A DNA stretch of 64,000 bases, taken from positions 70,230 to 134,229 of the forward strand of contig JANOQN010000073.1 of the NCBI GenBank assembly GCA_031422315.1, given 5' to 3'. The translations under genes and the position numbers were made by a program. This DNA comes from JANNYA01 sp031422315 (lineage in GTDB: Bacteria; Pseudomonadota; Gammaproteobacteria; Xanthomonadales; SZUA-5). The notes under the pieces are model-generated. The model was not told where the DNA came from and searched no databases. It saw only the letters and a program-made list of their open reading frames with translations. Below, piece by piece: positions 34,757 through 44,026 of the stretch. Position 1 is the first letter of the stretch; the number at the start of each line of letters is the position of its first letter.

Positions 34757-37432
34757 TCAACCCATTGCTAAAACTTCAGCAAAATCAATCTCTACCAGCG
34801 GTCTGGGCGTGCCGTGGAAATGGCCTTGAGAAAAATCAATGCCGCAGCGTTTGAGCCATTGAAAGCCGATCTCTGAGTCGACATGTTCGGCAATCACGCG
34901 AAGGCCCAATGCGTGCGCCAAATCGCTGATAGATCGCACCATGGTGCGATCTGTTTCGGATTCGCTGAGTGCGGCGATGAAGCTGCCTTCGATTTTTACG
35001 AAATCAACCGGCAGATGCTTGAGGTGGCTGATGGAGGAATAGCCGGTGCCGAAATCATCGAGTGCAAAGCGGCAACCGAGTTTGCGCAGGCCCTGGATGG
35101 CTCTGCGCGCTGAGTGCAAGCTGCCGATTTCGCGGGTTTCGGTGACTTCGAAAATCAGTCGACTGCCAAGACCAATATCGGCGCCTTCGCGCAAAATATC
35201 CTCAATTTGCTTGATCGACTCTGGATCTTGCAGTGTGACGTTGCTCAGATTAACCGTCAGGCAAAATTTTGTGTTTGACGTGAGTGTGCTACGCATCTTC
35301 TGGATGTGATTGCGGGCTTGGCCGATCACCCACAGATCAATTTTCGGCATCAAACCAACCCGCTCCGCCAGCGGCACAAACACAGAAGGGCTGACCCATT
35401 GACCGTCGCGATTCACCATGCGGATCAGCAGCTCGAAAATCTGCTCGTGCTCGGCGCTGGGGTTCAGGCGGAACCCCTGCACTTCGCGCAGGCCTTTGGA
35501 ATCATCCAGCGAATGCATCGCCACAATCGGCTGGCACAGCATGACAAAGCGCTGCTCGTGCAGCGCCTCACGGATACGTACCGACCAGCCTGCATCGAGT
35601 TCGCGAGCAATGCGGGCGTCAGCGTCGGAGACGTAAATTTGCGTTTGATCGCTGCCGCGCCGCTTGCCTAAGGTGCAGGCCACGCGCGCATGATCGAGCG
35701 CGAATTCGGCGCTCGGCGTGTCTTTGCTCAATATCGCCACGCCAACCGTAGCGCTGAGCGTCACATTGCTGCCAGCTTTTTGATAGCGCACGCTGCGCAC
35801 CAATTCCCGGAAGCCATCGGCAATAGTGAATAAATTCTCTAGCTGCACGCCGCTCAACAATAGCGCAAAGTGATCATTCTCTAAACGCGCTAGTAAATCG
35901 CCTTCGCGCAGCCGCTCGCTAAATAACTGGCCGAGCTGCACCAATAATTTTTGCGAGCCTTGTTCACCCAGCTGTTCTTCGGCAATCGCGTAGCGGTCAA
36001 TATCAATATGCAGTACTGCGCTATAGCCGCCTTGCTCGCGCTTTTGCTCGATTTGCAGGGCCAACGTTTGAATAAAGTAGCGCCGGTTAGCAAGCCCGGT
36101 CAGCGCGTCATGATTCATTTCCCAGCGCAGCCGCTCTGCGCTTTTGCGTTCGGATATATTGCGGAACACCACCACTGAACCGACCCGCCGCTTTTGAATT
36201 GACAGCGGCACCACCGAACATTCCACCGGCAACGCGCCGCCGGATCTGGTCCAGAATACAGTTTCATAGCCCGAAAGTGCTTCACCGGATTGATACGCCC
36301 GGGTAATAGTCGAGTCCATTTCCGACAAATTTGCGCCGTCTTCAGCGGCGAAATGAAAGCACAAATGAGCGCGCTTGCCGATCAAATCTGCCGCGTCGAC
36401 AAACCCTAAAAGCTTGACACCCATCGGGTTGATGAAGGTAATCGCGCCATCCTCATCAACACCATAAACGCCATCACCCACCGATGCCAAAATGCCGTCT
36501 AAACGTTGGCGCTCGGCCTCGACGCGTTTTTGCACTTGAATGGTGCGGCCCAGTGCTTTTATGCGCGCCAACGATAAATCCAGCACCTCATTTTTGAACA
36601 TGCATTCGACTGCGCCGGCTTCCAAGCACTTTTTGATGATGCTGTCTTTGTACGTGCCCGTGATGATCGCAATCGGTGTATCGGCGGTGGCGGGGTTATT
36701 TTTCAGCTGCGTACACAGCTCATCGCCAGTGCCGTCCGGCAAATAGTAATCCACGATAATCAAATCAAAATGGCCAGGCTTAGCCTTGCTCCAGCCTTCA
36801 CCAATTGAGCCCGCCACATCAACCGCATAGCCTTGGCGCGTCAGCATCTGCTTGTAGGCAAAGCGCACGCTTTGCGAGTCATCAATAAACAGCACGCGCA
36901 AATCTTGCCCGGCTTCATCACGCGGCGCCGCTATAAAATTAGACGGTGCAAGCGCTACTTTCGCGGCAACGGGCGCATCGACAATCGCGGGGTTTGTAGC
37001 GCCGAATTGTGCAACCGGCGGGGTTGACGCGCTTGCTACTTGCGGCTGAATACGTGCGGGCAATAGCTCCGAACTTAGAATTTTTAGCGCGCTAGGAATA
37101 CGGGCAAAATTCGCCCACATCAGCACCTGTGCAAAGCGTCTGTCGCTGATCCACTGCTGCAATTGCGCCGTTTTTTCATTCGCCATCACCAGCACCGGCA
37201 CCTTCATACCGGCACCGGTTTTCAAAAAAGCGAGCAGCGCCTCGAACTCTGCGGTACTGCGCTGCGGCACGCCTAAAATCAAAACCATGCCTGGATGTTG
37301 ATCGACATACGACACCGCATCAGCGTATTCGGAAAACACCTTTTTAGGCGCCGAGGCCGACGCTGCCAAAGTGCGCAGCACTAAATGGCTCAACGTAGCC
37401 GAGCGCTCAATCAATACAATTTCGGAATTCAT
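34757..37432 (-). CDS. REC-PAS-GGDEF-EAL protein with degenerate cyclic di-GMP motifs
   Basis: 891 residues, cytosolic. Order: a pseudo-receiver region (~1-125), a receiver domain (~178-300; LRVLFIDDSQSVRFAYKQML, phospho-acceptor in LIIVDYYLPDGTG), PAS (~315-430), GGDEF-like (~445-610) and EAL-like (~625-880). The GGDEF motif reads LENDHF. In the EAL domain, EAL is replaced (REVQGFRLN), while DDFGTGYSS and KIEGSF remain recognisable. Synthesis looks impossible, and hydrolysis is unlikely without the EAL Glu. A c-di-GMP receptor role, as in FimX or LapD, is a reasonable inference. It is divergent from the protease gene upstream. Confidence 0.88.
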   Translation of the reverse strand: MNSEIVLIERSATLSHLVLRTLAASASAPKKVFSEYADAVSYVDQHPGMVLILGVPQRSTAEFEALLAFLKTGAGMKVPVLVMANEKTAQLQQWISDRRFAQVLMWANFARIPSALKILSSELLPARIQPQVASASTPPVAQFGATNPAIVDAPVAAKVALAPSNFIAAPRDEAGQDLRVLFIDDSQSVRFAYKQMLTRQGYAVDVAGSIGEGWSKAKPGHFDLIIVDYYLPDGTGDELCTQLKNNPATADTPIAIITGTYKDSIIKKCLEAGAVECMFKNEVLDLSLARIKALGRTIQVQKRVEAERQRLDGILASVGDGVYGVDEDGAITFINPMGVKLLGFVDAADLIGKRAHLCFHFAAEDGANLSEMDSTITRAYQSGEALSGYETVFWTRSGGALPVECSVVPLSIQKRRVGSVVVFRNISERKSAERLRWEMNHDALTGLANRRYFIQTLALQIEQKREQGGYSAVLHIDIDRYAIAEEQLGEQGSQKLLVQLGQLFSERLREGDLLARLENDHFALLLSGVQLENLFTIADGFRELVRSVRYQKAGSNVTLSATVGVAILSKDTPSAEFALDHARVACTLGKRRGSDQTQIYVSDADARIARELDAGWSVRIREALHEQRFVMLCQPIVAMHSLDDSKGLREVQGFRLNPSAEHEQIFELLIRMVNRDGQWVSPSVFVPLAERVGLMPKIDLWVIGQARNHIQKMRSTLTSNTKFCLTVNLSNVTLQDPESIKQIEDILREGADIGLGSRLIFEVTETREIGSLHSARRAIQGLRKLGCRFALDDFGTGYSSISHLKHLPVDFVKIEGSFIAALSESETDRTMVRSISDLAHALGLRVIAEHVDSEIGFQWLKRCGIDFSQGHFHGTPRPLVEIDFAEVLAMG

Positions 37433-37594
37433 GCACTTGCCTGCCGGATGTTGCGGGCGAGTTTAGCAGGCAAGCTTGCAGGTTTTATCAGGTACTTCGA
37501 TTTGGTTTGCTAGCATCAAATCCATCAAAATTGCGATAGACACGCCCGCGATTTGCTTGCTAGAGTGTGCAATCAAAAGCAAATAGGCTTGCGC

Positions 37595-40500
37595 ATGACG
37601 ATTTCTTCGAACACCAAAGCGCGCTTGCTGAGCTGCCTTCTTAGCCTATCGACAATTCCACTCTGGGCCGCCGAACTCAGTGTTATGGCTCCGAACATCG
37701 TTCCAGGCGCAGCAGCAACGGTGCAAGTCAATGTCCGTGGTGATGGCCGAACTTCCACCGTTGGGGTTGAGCTTTATTTTGATGAAACCAGGTTAGAACT
37801 CAGCCCGCTGCGTGGCGTTATTCCTGGCGCGTCGCGCTATGAAGGCGTGTACTGCCTAAGAAGCGCATCAAATCGAGTCAGCATAATTCGCCTCAGTGAA
37901 CTAGATAACCCGCTGCCCGATCAGGCTACCTTGTGTGAGCTGCCATTCAAAACCCCGCGCAATGCGCCGAATGGCTCAACTTCTTTGTTACTTGAACAGG
38001 CCGAGTGCTACGCCAAAGGCCAGCCGAGCGAATGCTCAATAGGTGAAGTTGCAACGCAGCGCGTCATTGCCAAAGTGCCGTATCAGCCCAAAGTACCGCA
38101 GGAGATTTATCTTTATATTTTGCTGAAAGATGATCCGCGCGCGCCATCGGTTGAATCACTGGTACGTTTCAATTTGAATTCGCCGCCAGACGTGCCGCGC
38201 CCGATTGCAGCGATTTCAGTTGGCAGCCCGATTCGGCTAATCCCCGGCATACCGTTTTATCCTACCGGTGATTTCAAACGCCTGCTTGAGCTGAATCCAA
38301 AATCCCCTTCCGCGATCATGCACCGCACGTTTTTAATGCAATACAAAACACCCGATCAGCGCAGCCAAGCGTTAGCCGCGTTCACCCGTGAAACGCTGGT
38401 GCAGCAGGCTTATCTGCCGATTAGTGAACAGGTGCGGCCAAAGCCAATCGCGAGTTCCGGCGCAGCAGCAAGCGAATTTGCGAAGCAATTTCATCCGCTA
38501 CCGTCAGCAACCCAAAGCGCTGGCTTGGGCATTTTGCGCAGGCCCGAAGTAAGCGCCAAATCCGTCAATATCGCTGCCACGCCGCACTGGGCGCTAATGA
38601 AGTTTCCAGAAGCGTGGCTAATTGCTGGCGGCTGGGGCTTGGTCACAGTGGCCGACAGCGGCATTGATATGAACCACCCGGCGCTTAAATCGCGCTTTGG
38701 CGCGAACTCACTGAGTGGCACGTGGATTGAAAGTGGTAATTTTCTGCCTGCGCTGTCGTGGGATTTTGCCAGTGAAGAGGCTTTCGTTACGACTCCGCAG
38801 TACCAAATGGTGGACGAACGCGAAACCGTAGCTACGCTTTTTGATAATCAAGCGCAATGTACGCCGCCCTTTATCCCGCAGGAAGCGCGCCATGGAACGC
38901 ACACCGCAGGGTTGATTGCGGGTGGATTTTATGAATCTGATGGTTTGCAAGTGCAAAGTGGCGGCTGTAAACACTGTGGCCTTAGCATTGTCAAAATTTC
39001 TAGGCACGGCTGTTCGGATCGAAACCCCGACCCAAACGTATTTGACTGGCGGGTTTACAGCTCAGCGGTGCCCGATGTCGCGCTAGGGCTGGCACTTGAT
39101 CGCGCAATTGAAACGGGAAGTCAGGTTTACAATTCTAGTTTTGGAGCTCCAGGAACCGACCCTGATTTTTGCACACTACCACGTGGCACAGGCAATGAGT
39201 TTGGGTGTGCAGTAATCAAGCGAGTGCGATTGCAAGAGTTATTAGTCTCATCTGCGGCGGGCAATAGCCGAACTACTCTACAATTCAACGCAGGCGATTC
39301 TCGGATAGTATCAATAGGCGGTAGCAATGCTGCGGGAACGGCAATTTGGGATGAATCGCCCGGCGGAACGAGCGCAAATTGTCCACTTTTTTCGAGTGCA
39401 ACTCCCGAAAGTGAATGCGGCTCAAATTTTGTTCCTTTAAATGCTCCACCTGCGCCAATTGCAGGGTTTCTAGAATTTTCCACACCTGCCAAAGCCATTC
39501 GATCATTATTTTATCGTGGCACCAGCTGGAACAATGCCATAGGTTGTGGCGATAGTTTTGGCGGGTCTGCCACTAACGATGGACTAGGGCTCTGTACCGG
39601 CACCTCCATGAGCGCACCGCAGGCCAGCGCATTTTTTGCGCTGCTGCGTTCAATTAATCCGCTAGTACCGGTCGGCAACCCCGATGCTGACGTGACCTTG
39701 GGCACACAGCCCACGCCGGGTATTCGCACAGTAGCCGCGCAAACGGCAACGCGGGGCTGGGTAGGCAGCAATATCACTCAAGGCTATGGCGTGCCGAATG
39801 CCGAAGCTGCGGTAAAAGCGCTGTTAGGAACCGTTGGTTTTGAGCAGCGCTTAAACCGCGCTACACCTCTCTTTCGACTTTACGCAGCGGGTGCAGGTGA
39901 TTACGCCAGCACCGCCATTCCGCAAGTCGGCAGCGCACTCAGCAGCTACAATATGCAAAATTATCTATCTGTTCCTACCGGCAATGAATTTATTGGCGCG
40001 AGTATGCTGAGCGCTTACCCCAATTTCCCTAGTGAATTCCCGATTGCCCCGCATGCCGCCGCTATGGCTTTTATTCTCAGCACCGAGCAAAGCCCGATTG
40101 CCAGTCTGTACACCAAGCCGCTGTATTGGGTGGCCCGAAGCCGAGCTTGGCCGCTCGGCTGTACAGGCGGCCCGCCGCAATGCAACCCGCAAGCCAACGA
40201 TCATGTATTAGTCACTAGCGAACACGTCAATGCCATGCTCAGCGCGGGCTACCACTATCGCGGCCGCCATGGCTATCTTTATGAAGCCTGCAATGATCCG
40301 CCCGCTTGCAATGCCCCCAATCCCGCACCGCCCGGCGCGCAGCTGCTTTACGCTGCATGCAATACTAGCAGTGATTGTGCAAACGCACTCGCTAGTGAAC
40401 TAAGCGCATTTGCCGCGCGCGGCTACACCAAAGGCCTGCTGGGTGCGGCTAACCCGTCAAAACTGGGTTTTGCTTACAGCACCGGTAATGACGATCCCGA

Positions 40501-40687
40501 TGACTTGCCAAATGCCGTGGAAATCGTTGCTAAAACCAACCCGAATGATGATGACTCAGATGGCGATGGGCTATCTGATTCGGAAGAATATCCGCTTGCA
40601 GGCGTACCAGTCAGCGACCCTTGCGATCCGCAAGCAACATGCTCGCCACCTGATCAGATTTATAACGATGGATTTGAGGATTTATGA
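37595..40687 (+). CDS. Secreted subtilisin-like (S8) protease with duplicated C-terminal domain and GFED tag
   Basis: About 1,030 residues from MTISSNTKARLLSCLLSL, a signal peptide ending near LWAAE; 14 further upstream codons are open. Residues ~30-160 resemble a cohesin-like beta domain (VGVELYFDETRLELSPL). The catalytic triad is complete: Asp in VTVADSGIDMNHPAL, His in ARHGTHTAGLIAGG, Ser in GTSMSAPQASAFF. From ~750 a Cys-rich domain starts SLNRATPLFRLYAAGAGDYAS-like (here RLNRATPLF) and contains HVNAMLSAGYHYRGRHGYLY, perhaps distantly DUF5648-like. It ends with a calcium loop (DDDSDGDGLSDSEEY) and IYNDGFEDL. The stop overlaps the next gene as ATGA. Confidence 0.92.
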   Translation: MTISSNTKARLLSCLLSLSTIPLWAAELSVMAPNIVPGAAATVQVNVRGDGRTSTVGVELYFDETRLELSPLRGVIPGASRYEGVYCLRSASNRVSIIRLSELDNPLPDQATLCELPFKTPRNAPNGSTSLLLEQAECYAKGQPSECSIGEVATQRVIAKVPYQPKVPQEIYLYILLKDDPRAPSVESLVRFNLNSPPDVPRPIAAISVGSPIRLIPGIPFYPTGDFKRLLELNPKSPSAIMHRTFLMQYKTPDQRSQALAAFTRETLVQQAYLPISEQVRPKPIASSGAAASEFAKQFHPLPSATQSAGLGILRRPEVSAKSVNIAATPHWALMKFPEAWLIAGGWGLVTVADSGIDMNHPALKSRFGANSLSGTWIESGNFLPALSWDFASEEAFVTTPQYQMVDERETVATLFDNQAQCTPPFIPQEARHGTHTAGLIAGGFYESDGLQVQSGGCKHCGLSIVKISRHGCSDRNPDPNVFDWRVYSSAVPDVALGLALDRAIETGSQVYNSSFGAPGTDPDFCTLPRGTGNEFGCAVIKRVRLQELLVSSAAGNSRTTLQFNAGDSRIVSIGGSNAAGTAIWDESPGGTSANCPLFSSATPESECGSNFVPLNAPPAPIAGFLEFSTPAKAIRSLFYRGTSWNNAIGCGDSFGGSATNDGLGLCTGTSMSAPQASAFFALLRSINPLVPVGNPDADVTLGTQPTPGIRTVAAQTATRGWVGSNITQGYGVPNAEAAVKALLGTVGFEQRLNRATPLFRLYAAGAGDYASTAIPQVGSALSSYNMQNYLSVPTGNEFIGASMLSAYPNFPSEFPIAPHAAAMAFILSTEQSPIASLYTKPLYWVARSRAWPLGCTGGPPQCNPQANDHVLVTSEHVNAMLSAGYHYRGRHGYLYEACNDPPACNAPNPAPPGAQLLYAACNTSSDCANALASELSAFAARGYTKGLLGAANPSKLGFAYSTGNDDPDDLPNAVEIVAKTNPNDDDSDGDGLSDSEEYPLAGVPVSDPCDPQATCSPPDQIYNDGFEDL

Positions 40688-41211
40688 AAGCGATTTTTAG
40701 AACAGTTTTCACTATTTTAATTTTGATTACTTCGACCATATGCAGTGGACAAGTTTTTCCACGAGTAGAAATTTCGTTTGAGCAACCAGTAAAGCCAGAC
40801 GCCATGTTTCCAATAACAGCAACATCTCGTGGGGAATGCTTATATCCATATTCGCAAGGCGAGCAGCCGCCGGATTTCCAGTTAACTGAGAACAAGCTAG
40901 AAATGACGATCTACATGCGCTTTTTCGGGGTTAATACGGTGCCAATTCCGCCATGCGTAGAACGCATGCAGACTTACAGAGGTCCTATTCTCCAATCCGG
41001 GACGTACCAAATGGTTGTTTATGTAAGATACCTTCAGGAGCTGGCACCGGGAACATTTGGAGCTAGACGACTCCAGGGTGATTTTACTTTCCAAGTAGCG
41101 GAGGCGGTTCCGATCACGCAAATTCCCGCAACTAGCAGCTGGAGCCTAGTTTTGCTTTTGCTCGGGATATTTGGTGCTGCACGTTGGGCTTCTGGGGTTA
41201 GTGGGCGGTAG
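40684..41211 (+). CDS. IPTL-tailed secreted partner protein, copy 1
   Basis: 175 residues: signal peptide MKAIFRTVFTILILITSTIC, an ectodomain with a conserved Cys pair (RGECLYPYSQ and PIPPCVERM) and a predicted beta structure, then ITQIPATSSWSLVLLLLGIF and basic AARWASGVSGR. The tail parallels IPTL-CTERM signals (short IPxT motif, helix, basic end). Translation is coupled to the S8 protease by ATGA. Function unknown; membrane-anchored partner or inhibitor of the protease is inference. Confidence 0.85.
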   Translation: MKAIFRTVFTILILITSTICSGQVFPRVEISFEQPVKPDAMFPITATSRGECLYPYSQGEQPPDFQLTENKLEMTIYMRFFGVNTVPIPPCVERMQTYRGPILQSGTYQMVVYVRYLQELAPGTFGARRLQGDFTFQVAEAVPITQIPATSSWSLVLLLLGIFGAARWASGVSGR

Positions 41212-41219
41212 GCTCAAAA

Positions 41220-42083
41220 ATGTTTGATGCGGTAGCCTTTGCGCAGAGTTTAAACCGCGCTACACCTCTTTTTCGACTTTACGCAGCGGGCGCAGGTGAT
41301 TACGCCAGCACCGCCATTCCGCAAGTCGGCAGCGCGCTCAGCAGCTATAACCACCAGAATTATCTGTCGATACCAACGGCAAACAGTTTCATCGGCGCCA
41401 GTGCATTAAGCGCGTACCCCAGCTTCCCGAGTGAATTTACAACGCCACCCGCTGCCGCTGCGATGGCGTTTATTTTAAGCACCGAACAAAGCCCGCTCGG
41501 TAACCTATACACCAAGCCGTTGTATTGGGTAGCGCGCACGCGCGCGTGGCCACTTGGCTGCACCGGGGGCGATCCGTGTAATGCGCAAGCTAACGATCAC
41601 GTCTTAGTCACGACTGAACATGTCAACGCCATGCTCAGCGCCGGTTATCACTACCGCGGCCGGCACGGCTATCTGTTGGAAGCCTGCAATGATCCGCCCG
41701 CGTGCAGCTTTATCAATCCAGCACCGCCGGGTAGCGAGCTGCTTTATGCGGCCTGCAATACCAGCAGTGATTGCGCGAATGCGTTAGCCAATGAACTCCC
41801 CGCCTTTGCCGCACGTGGCTACACCAAAGGCCTGCTAAACGCCGCCAGCCCAACCCGCTTGGGCTATGCCTACAGCACCGGTGATGCCGATTTCGATGGG
41901 CTGCCCAATGCAGTTGAAATCATTGCTAAAACAAATCCAAATGACGACGATTCGGATGGCGATGGTTTGTTAGATAACGAAGAATATCCGCTTGCTGGCG
42001 TTCCCGTAAGTGATCCCTGTGACCCACAAGCGGCCTGTTCGCCACCCGATTTAATCATCAATGATGGATTTGAGGATTTATGA
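41220..42083 (+). CDS. Orphan copy of the S8 protease C-terminal domain (unit 2)
   Basis: 287 residues, open throughout, equivalent to the last ~280 residues of the S8 protease and ending IINDGFEDL. It starts MFDAVAFAQSLNRATPLF with GGTAGGC upstream but has no signal peptide or catalytic domain. It is therefore either a silent cassette, a decaying duplicate or an intracellular protein. It is the more divergent of the two orphans. Calcium loop DDDSDGDGLLDNEEY retained. The stop overlaps the next partner gene as ATGA. Confidence 0.75.
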   Translation: MFDAVAFAQSLNRATPLFRLYAAGAGDYASTAIPQVGSALSSYNHQNYLSIPTANSFIGASALSAYPSFPSEFTTPPAAAAMAFILSTEQSPLGNLYTKPLYWVARTRAWPLGCTGGDPCNAQANDHVLVTTEHVNAMLSAGYHYRGRHGYLLEACNDPPACSFINPAPPGSELLYAACNTSSDCANALANELPAFAARGYTKGLLNAASPTRLGYAYSTGDADFDGLPNAVEIIAKTNPNDDDSDGDGLLDNEEYPLAGVPVSDPCDPQAACSPPDLIINDGFEDL

Positions 42084-42610
42084 AAACCATATCAAGTTTA
42101 TTTTTAAGGCTTTGTTTTTTTGTGGTGGTGATTCCGCCTTCCCATGCGCAGGTTTTTGATTTCTATCGTATCGAATTACCAACACCCATTTTTGCGAACG
42201 CGGCTTTCCCAATTACGGTAACTTCGAGAGGCGTTTGCACTTATCCATACCAACAGAATATTCAAGCACCGGATTTTGAAGTAATTGGTCAACAGATAAA
42301 TATGACTGTGTATTTACGCCCCTTCGGTCAAAATGTGGTACCAACACCGCCTTGTGCTAATCGCACTCAAATCTATGCATTTCCTGTGTTACAAACTGGT
42401 AATTATCAAATTAAAGCATTTGTGAGATTCTTTCAGGACATTGGCGCAGGTAGTTTTGGTTCCAGAATACCGCAAGGTGAATTTAACTTCCAAGTGGCGG
42501 ACGCTGTCCCAGTTACTCAAATCCCCGCCACTAGCAGCTGGAGCCTAGCTTTGCTGTTGCTCGGGATATTTGGTGCTGCACGTTGGGCTTCTGGGGTTAG
42601 TGGGCGGTAG
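42080..42610 (+). CDS. IPTL-tailed secreted partner protein, copy 2
   Basis: 176 residues, homologous to copy 1: signal peptide (LRLCFFVVVIPPSHAQ), a diverged ectodomain with the same Cys pair (RGVCTYPYQQ, PTPPCANRT), and VTQIPATSSWSLALLLLGIF plus basic tail, almost identical to copy 1. The signal peptide and ectodomain have changed much more than the last ~30 residues. Coupled by ATGA to the orphan domain before it. Confidence 0.85.
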   Translation: MKTISSLFLRLCFFVVVIPPSHAQVFDFYRIELPTPIFANAAFPITVTSRGVCTYPYQQNIQAPDFEVIGQQINMTVYLRPFGQNVVPTPPCANRTQIYAFPVLQTGNYQIKAFVRFFQDIGAGSFGSRIPQGEFNFQVADAVPVTQIPATSSWSLALLLLGIFGAARWASGVSGR

Positions 42611-42618
42611 GCTCAAAA

Positions 42619-43485
42619 ATGTTTGATGCGGTAGCCTCTGCGCAGAGTTTAAACCGCGCCATACCGCTGTTTGGGCTTTACGCCGTTTGCGCAGGCGATT
42701 ACGCCAGCACCGCCATTCCGCAAGTCGGCAGCGCACTCAGCAGCTATAATATGCAAAATTATTTGTCTGTTCCTACCGGCAATGAATTTATTGGCGCGAG
42801 TACGCTGAGCGCTTACCCCAATTTCCCTAGTGAATTCCCGATTGCGCCGCATGCCGCCGCCATGGCCTTTATTCTCAGCACCGAGCAAAGCCCGATTGCC
42901 AGTCTTTATACCAAGCCACTGTATTGGGTAGCCCGAAGCCGAGCTTGGCCGCTCGGCTGTACAGGCGGCCCGCCGCAATGCAACCCGCAAGCCAACGATC
43001 ATGTATTAGTCACTAGCGAACACGTCAATGCCATGCTCAGCGCGGGCTACCATTATCGAGGCCGCCATGGTTATGTATATGAAGCCTGTAATGACCCGCC
43101 CGCTTGCAATGCCCCCAATCCAGCGCCACCCGGTGCGCAGCTGCTCTACGCTGCATGCAATACCAGCAGCGATTGTGCAAACGCACTCGCTAGCGAACTA
43201 AGCGCATTTGCTGCGCGTGGTTATACCAAAGGGCTGCTGGGTGCGGCTAGCCCGTCTAAACTGGGATTCACCTATAGCACAGGCAATGACGATCCTGATG
43301 ACTTGCCAAATGCCGTGGAAATCGTTGCTAAAACCAACCCGAATGATGATGACTCAGATGGTGATGGGCTGTCTGATTCTGAAGAATATCCACTTGCGGG
43401 CGTGCCTGTAAGCGATCCTTGCGACCCACAAGCGGCCTGCTCGCCACCCGATCAAATTTTTAACGATGGATTTGAGGATTTATGA
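42619..43485 (+). CDS. Orphan copy of the S8 protease C-terminal domain (unit 3)
   Basis: 288 residues, no signal peptide, starting MFDAVASAQSLNRAIPLF and ending IFNDGFEDL. Nearly identical to the C-terminal domain of the full protease (about ten differences in ~280 residues) and clearly closer to it than unit 2 is. The open frame and calcium loop are intact. Same upstream GGTAGGC as unit 2 and the same ATGA overlap with the next partner gene. Confidence 0.75.
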   Translation: MFDAVASAQSLNRAIPLFGLYAVCAGDYASTAIPQVGSALSSYNMQNYLSVPTGNEFIGASTLSAYPNFPSEFPIAPHAAAMAFILSTEQSPIASLYTKPLYWVARSRAWPLGCTGGPPQCNPQANDHVLVTSEHVNAMLSAGYHYRGRHGYVYEACNDPPACNAPNPAPPGAQLLYAACNTSSDCANALASELSAFAARGYTKGLLGAASPSKLGFTYSTGNDDPDDLPNAVEIVAKTNPNDDDSDGDGLSDSEEYPLAGVPVSDPCDPQAACSPPDQIFNDGFEDL

Positions 43486-44018
43486 ATAGGTTTTTTTCGT
43501 TTAGCTTTGGATTAGCCCTCGCAATTTTCAGTTCGACTATTTGCAGTCAGTCACCCCCGCTTATATACCGAGCTGAATTTCCTCAGCCTGTAGCGGCTAG
43601 CGCGACATTTCCAGTTACCGTTACATCCGTCAATCTATGCTGGTACCCCTACTCAGAAATTTCACAGCCGCCGGATTTTCTGGTGAACGGAAACCAACTT
43701 GAAGTCACAGTTTATTTGCGTTTGTTTGGAGAGAACACTAACCCGCCACTGCCGTGCGTAAGCGCAAATCGGACGCAATTCTACTCAGCCCCAGCGCTAC
43801 AGCCAGGTTATTACCAAATGAAACTATTTGCGCGACTTTATCAGGATATAGGCAGCGGCAGCTTCGGGGTTCGAAGACCACAAGGCGAAATTGACTTCCA
43901 AGTAGCCGATGCTGTTCCCGTCACCCAAATCCCAGCTACCAGCATCTTTAGTCTAGCCTTACTTTTGCTTGGCATACTTGGCGCAGCGCGCTGGACTTCC
44001 GGGGTTAGTGAGCGGTAA
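43482..44018 (+). CDS. IPTL-tailed secreted partner protein, copy 3
   Basis: 178 residues: signal peptide (FGLALAIFSSTICSQ), ectodomain with the Cys pair (VNLCWYPYSE, PLPCVSANRT), tail VTQIPATSIFSLALLLLGIL and basic AARWTSGVSER. It is the most diverged of the three tails, as expected for the last unit if the tails of units 1 and 2 are homogenised by recombination. Coupled by ATGA to the preceding orphan domain. Confidence 0.85.
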   Translation: MNRFFSFSFGLALAIFSSTICSQSPPLIYRAEFPQPVAASATFPVTVTSVNLCWYPYSEISQPPDFLVNGNQLEVTVYLRLFGENTNPPLPCVSANRTQFYSAPALQPGYYQMKLFARLYQDIGSGSFGVRRPQGEIDFQVADAVPVTQIPATSIFSLALLLLGILGAARWTSGVSER

Positions 44019-44026
44019 GGTATTTA

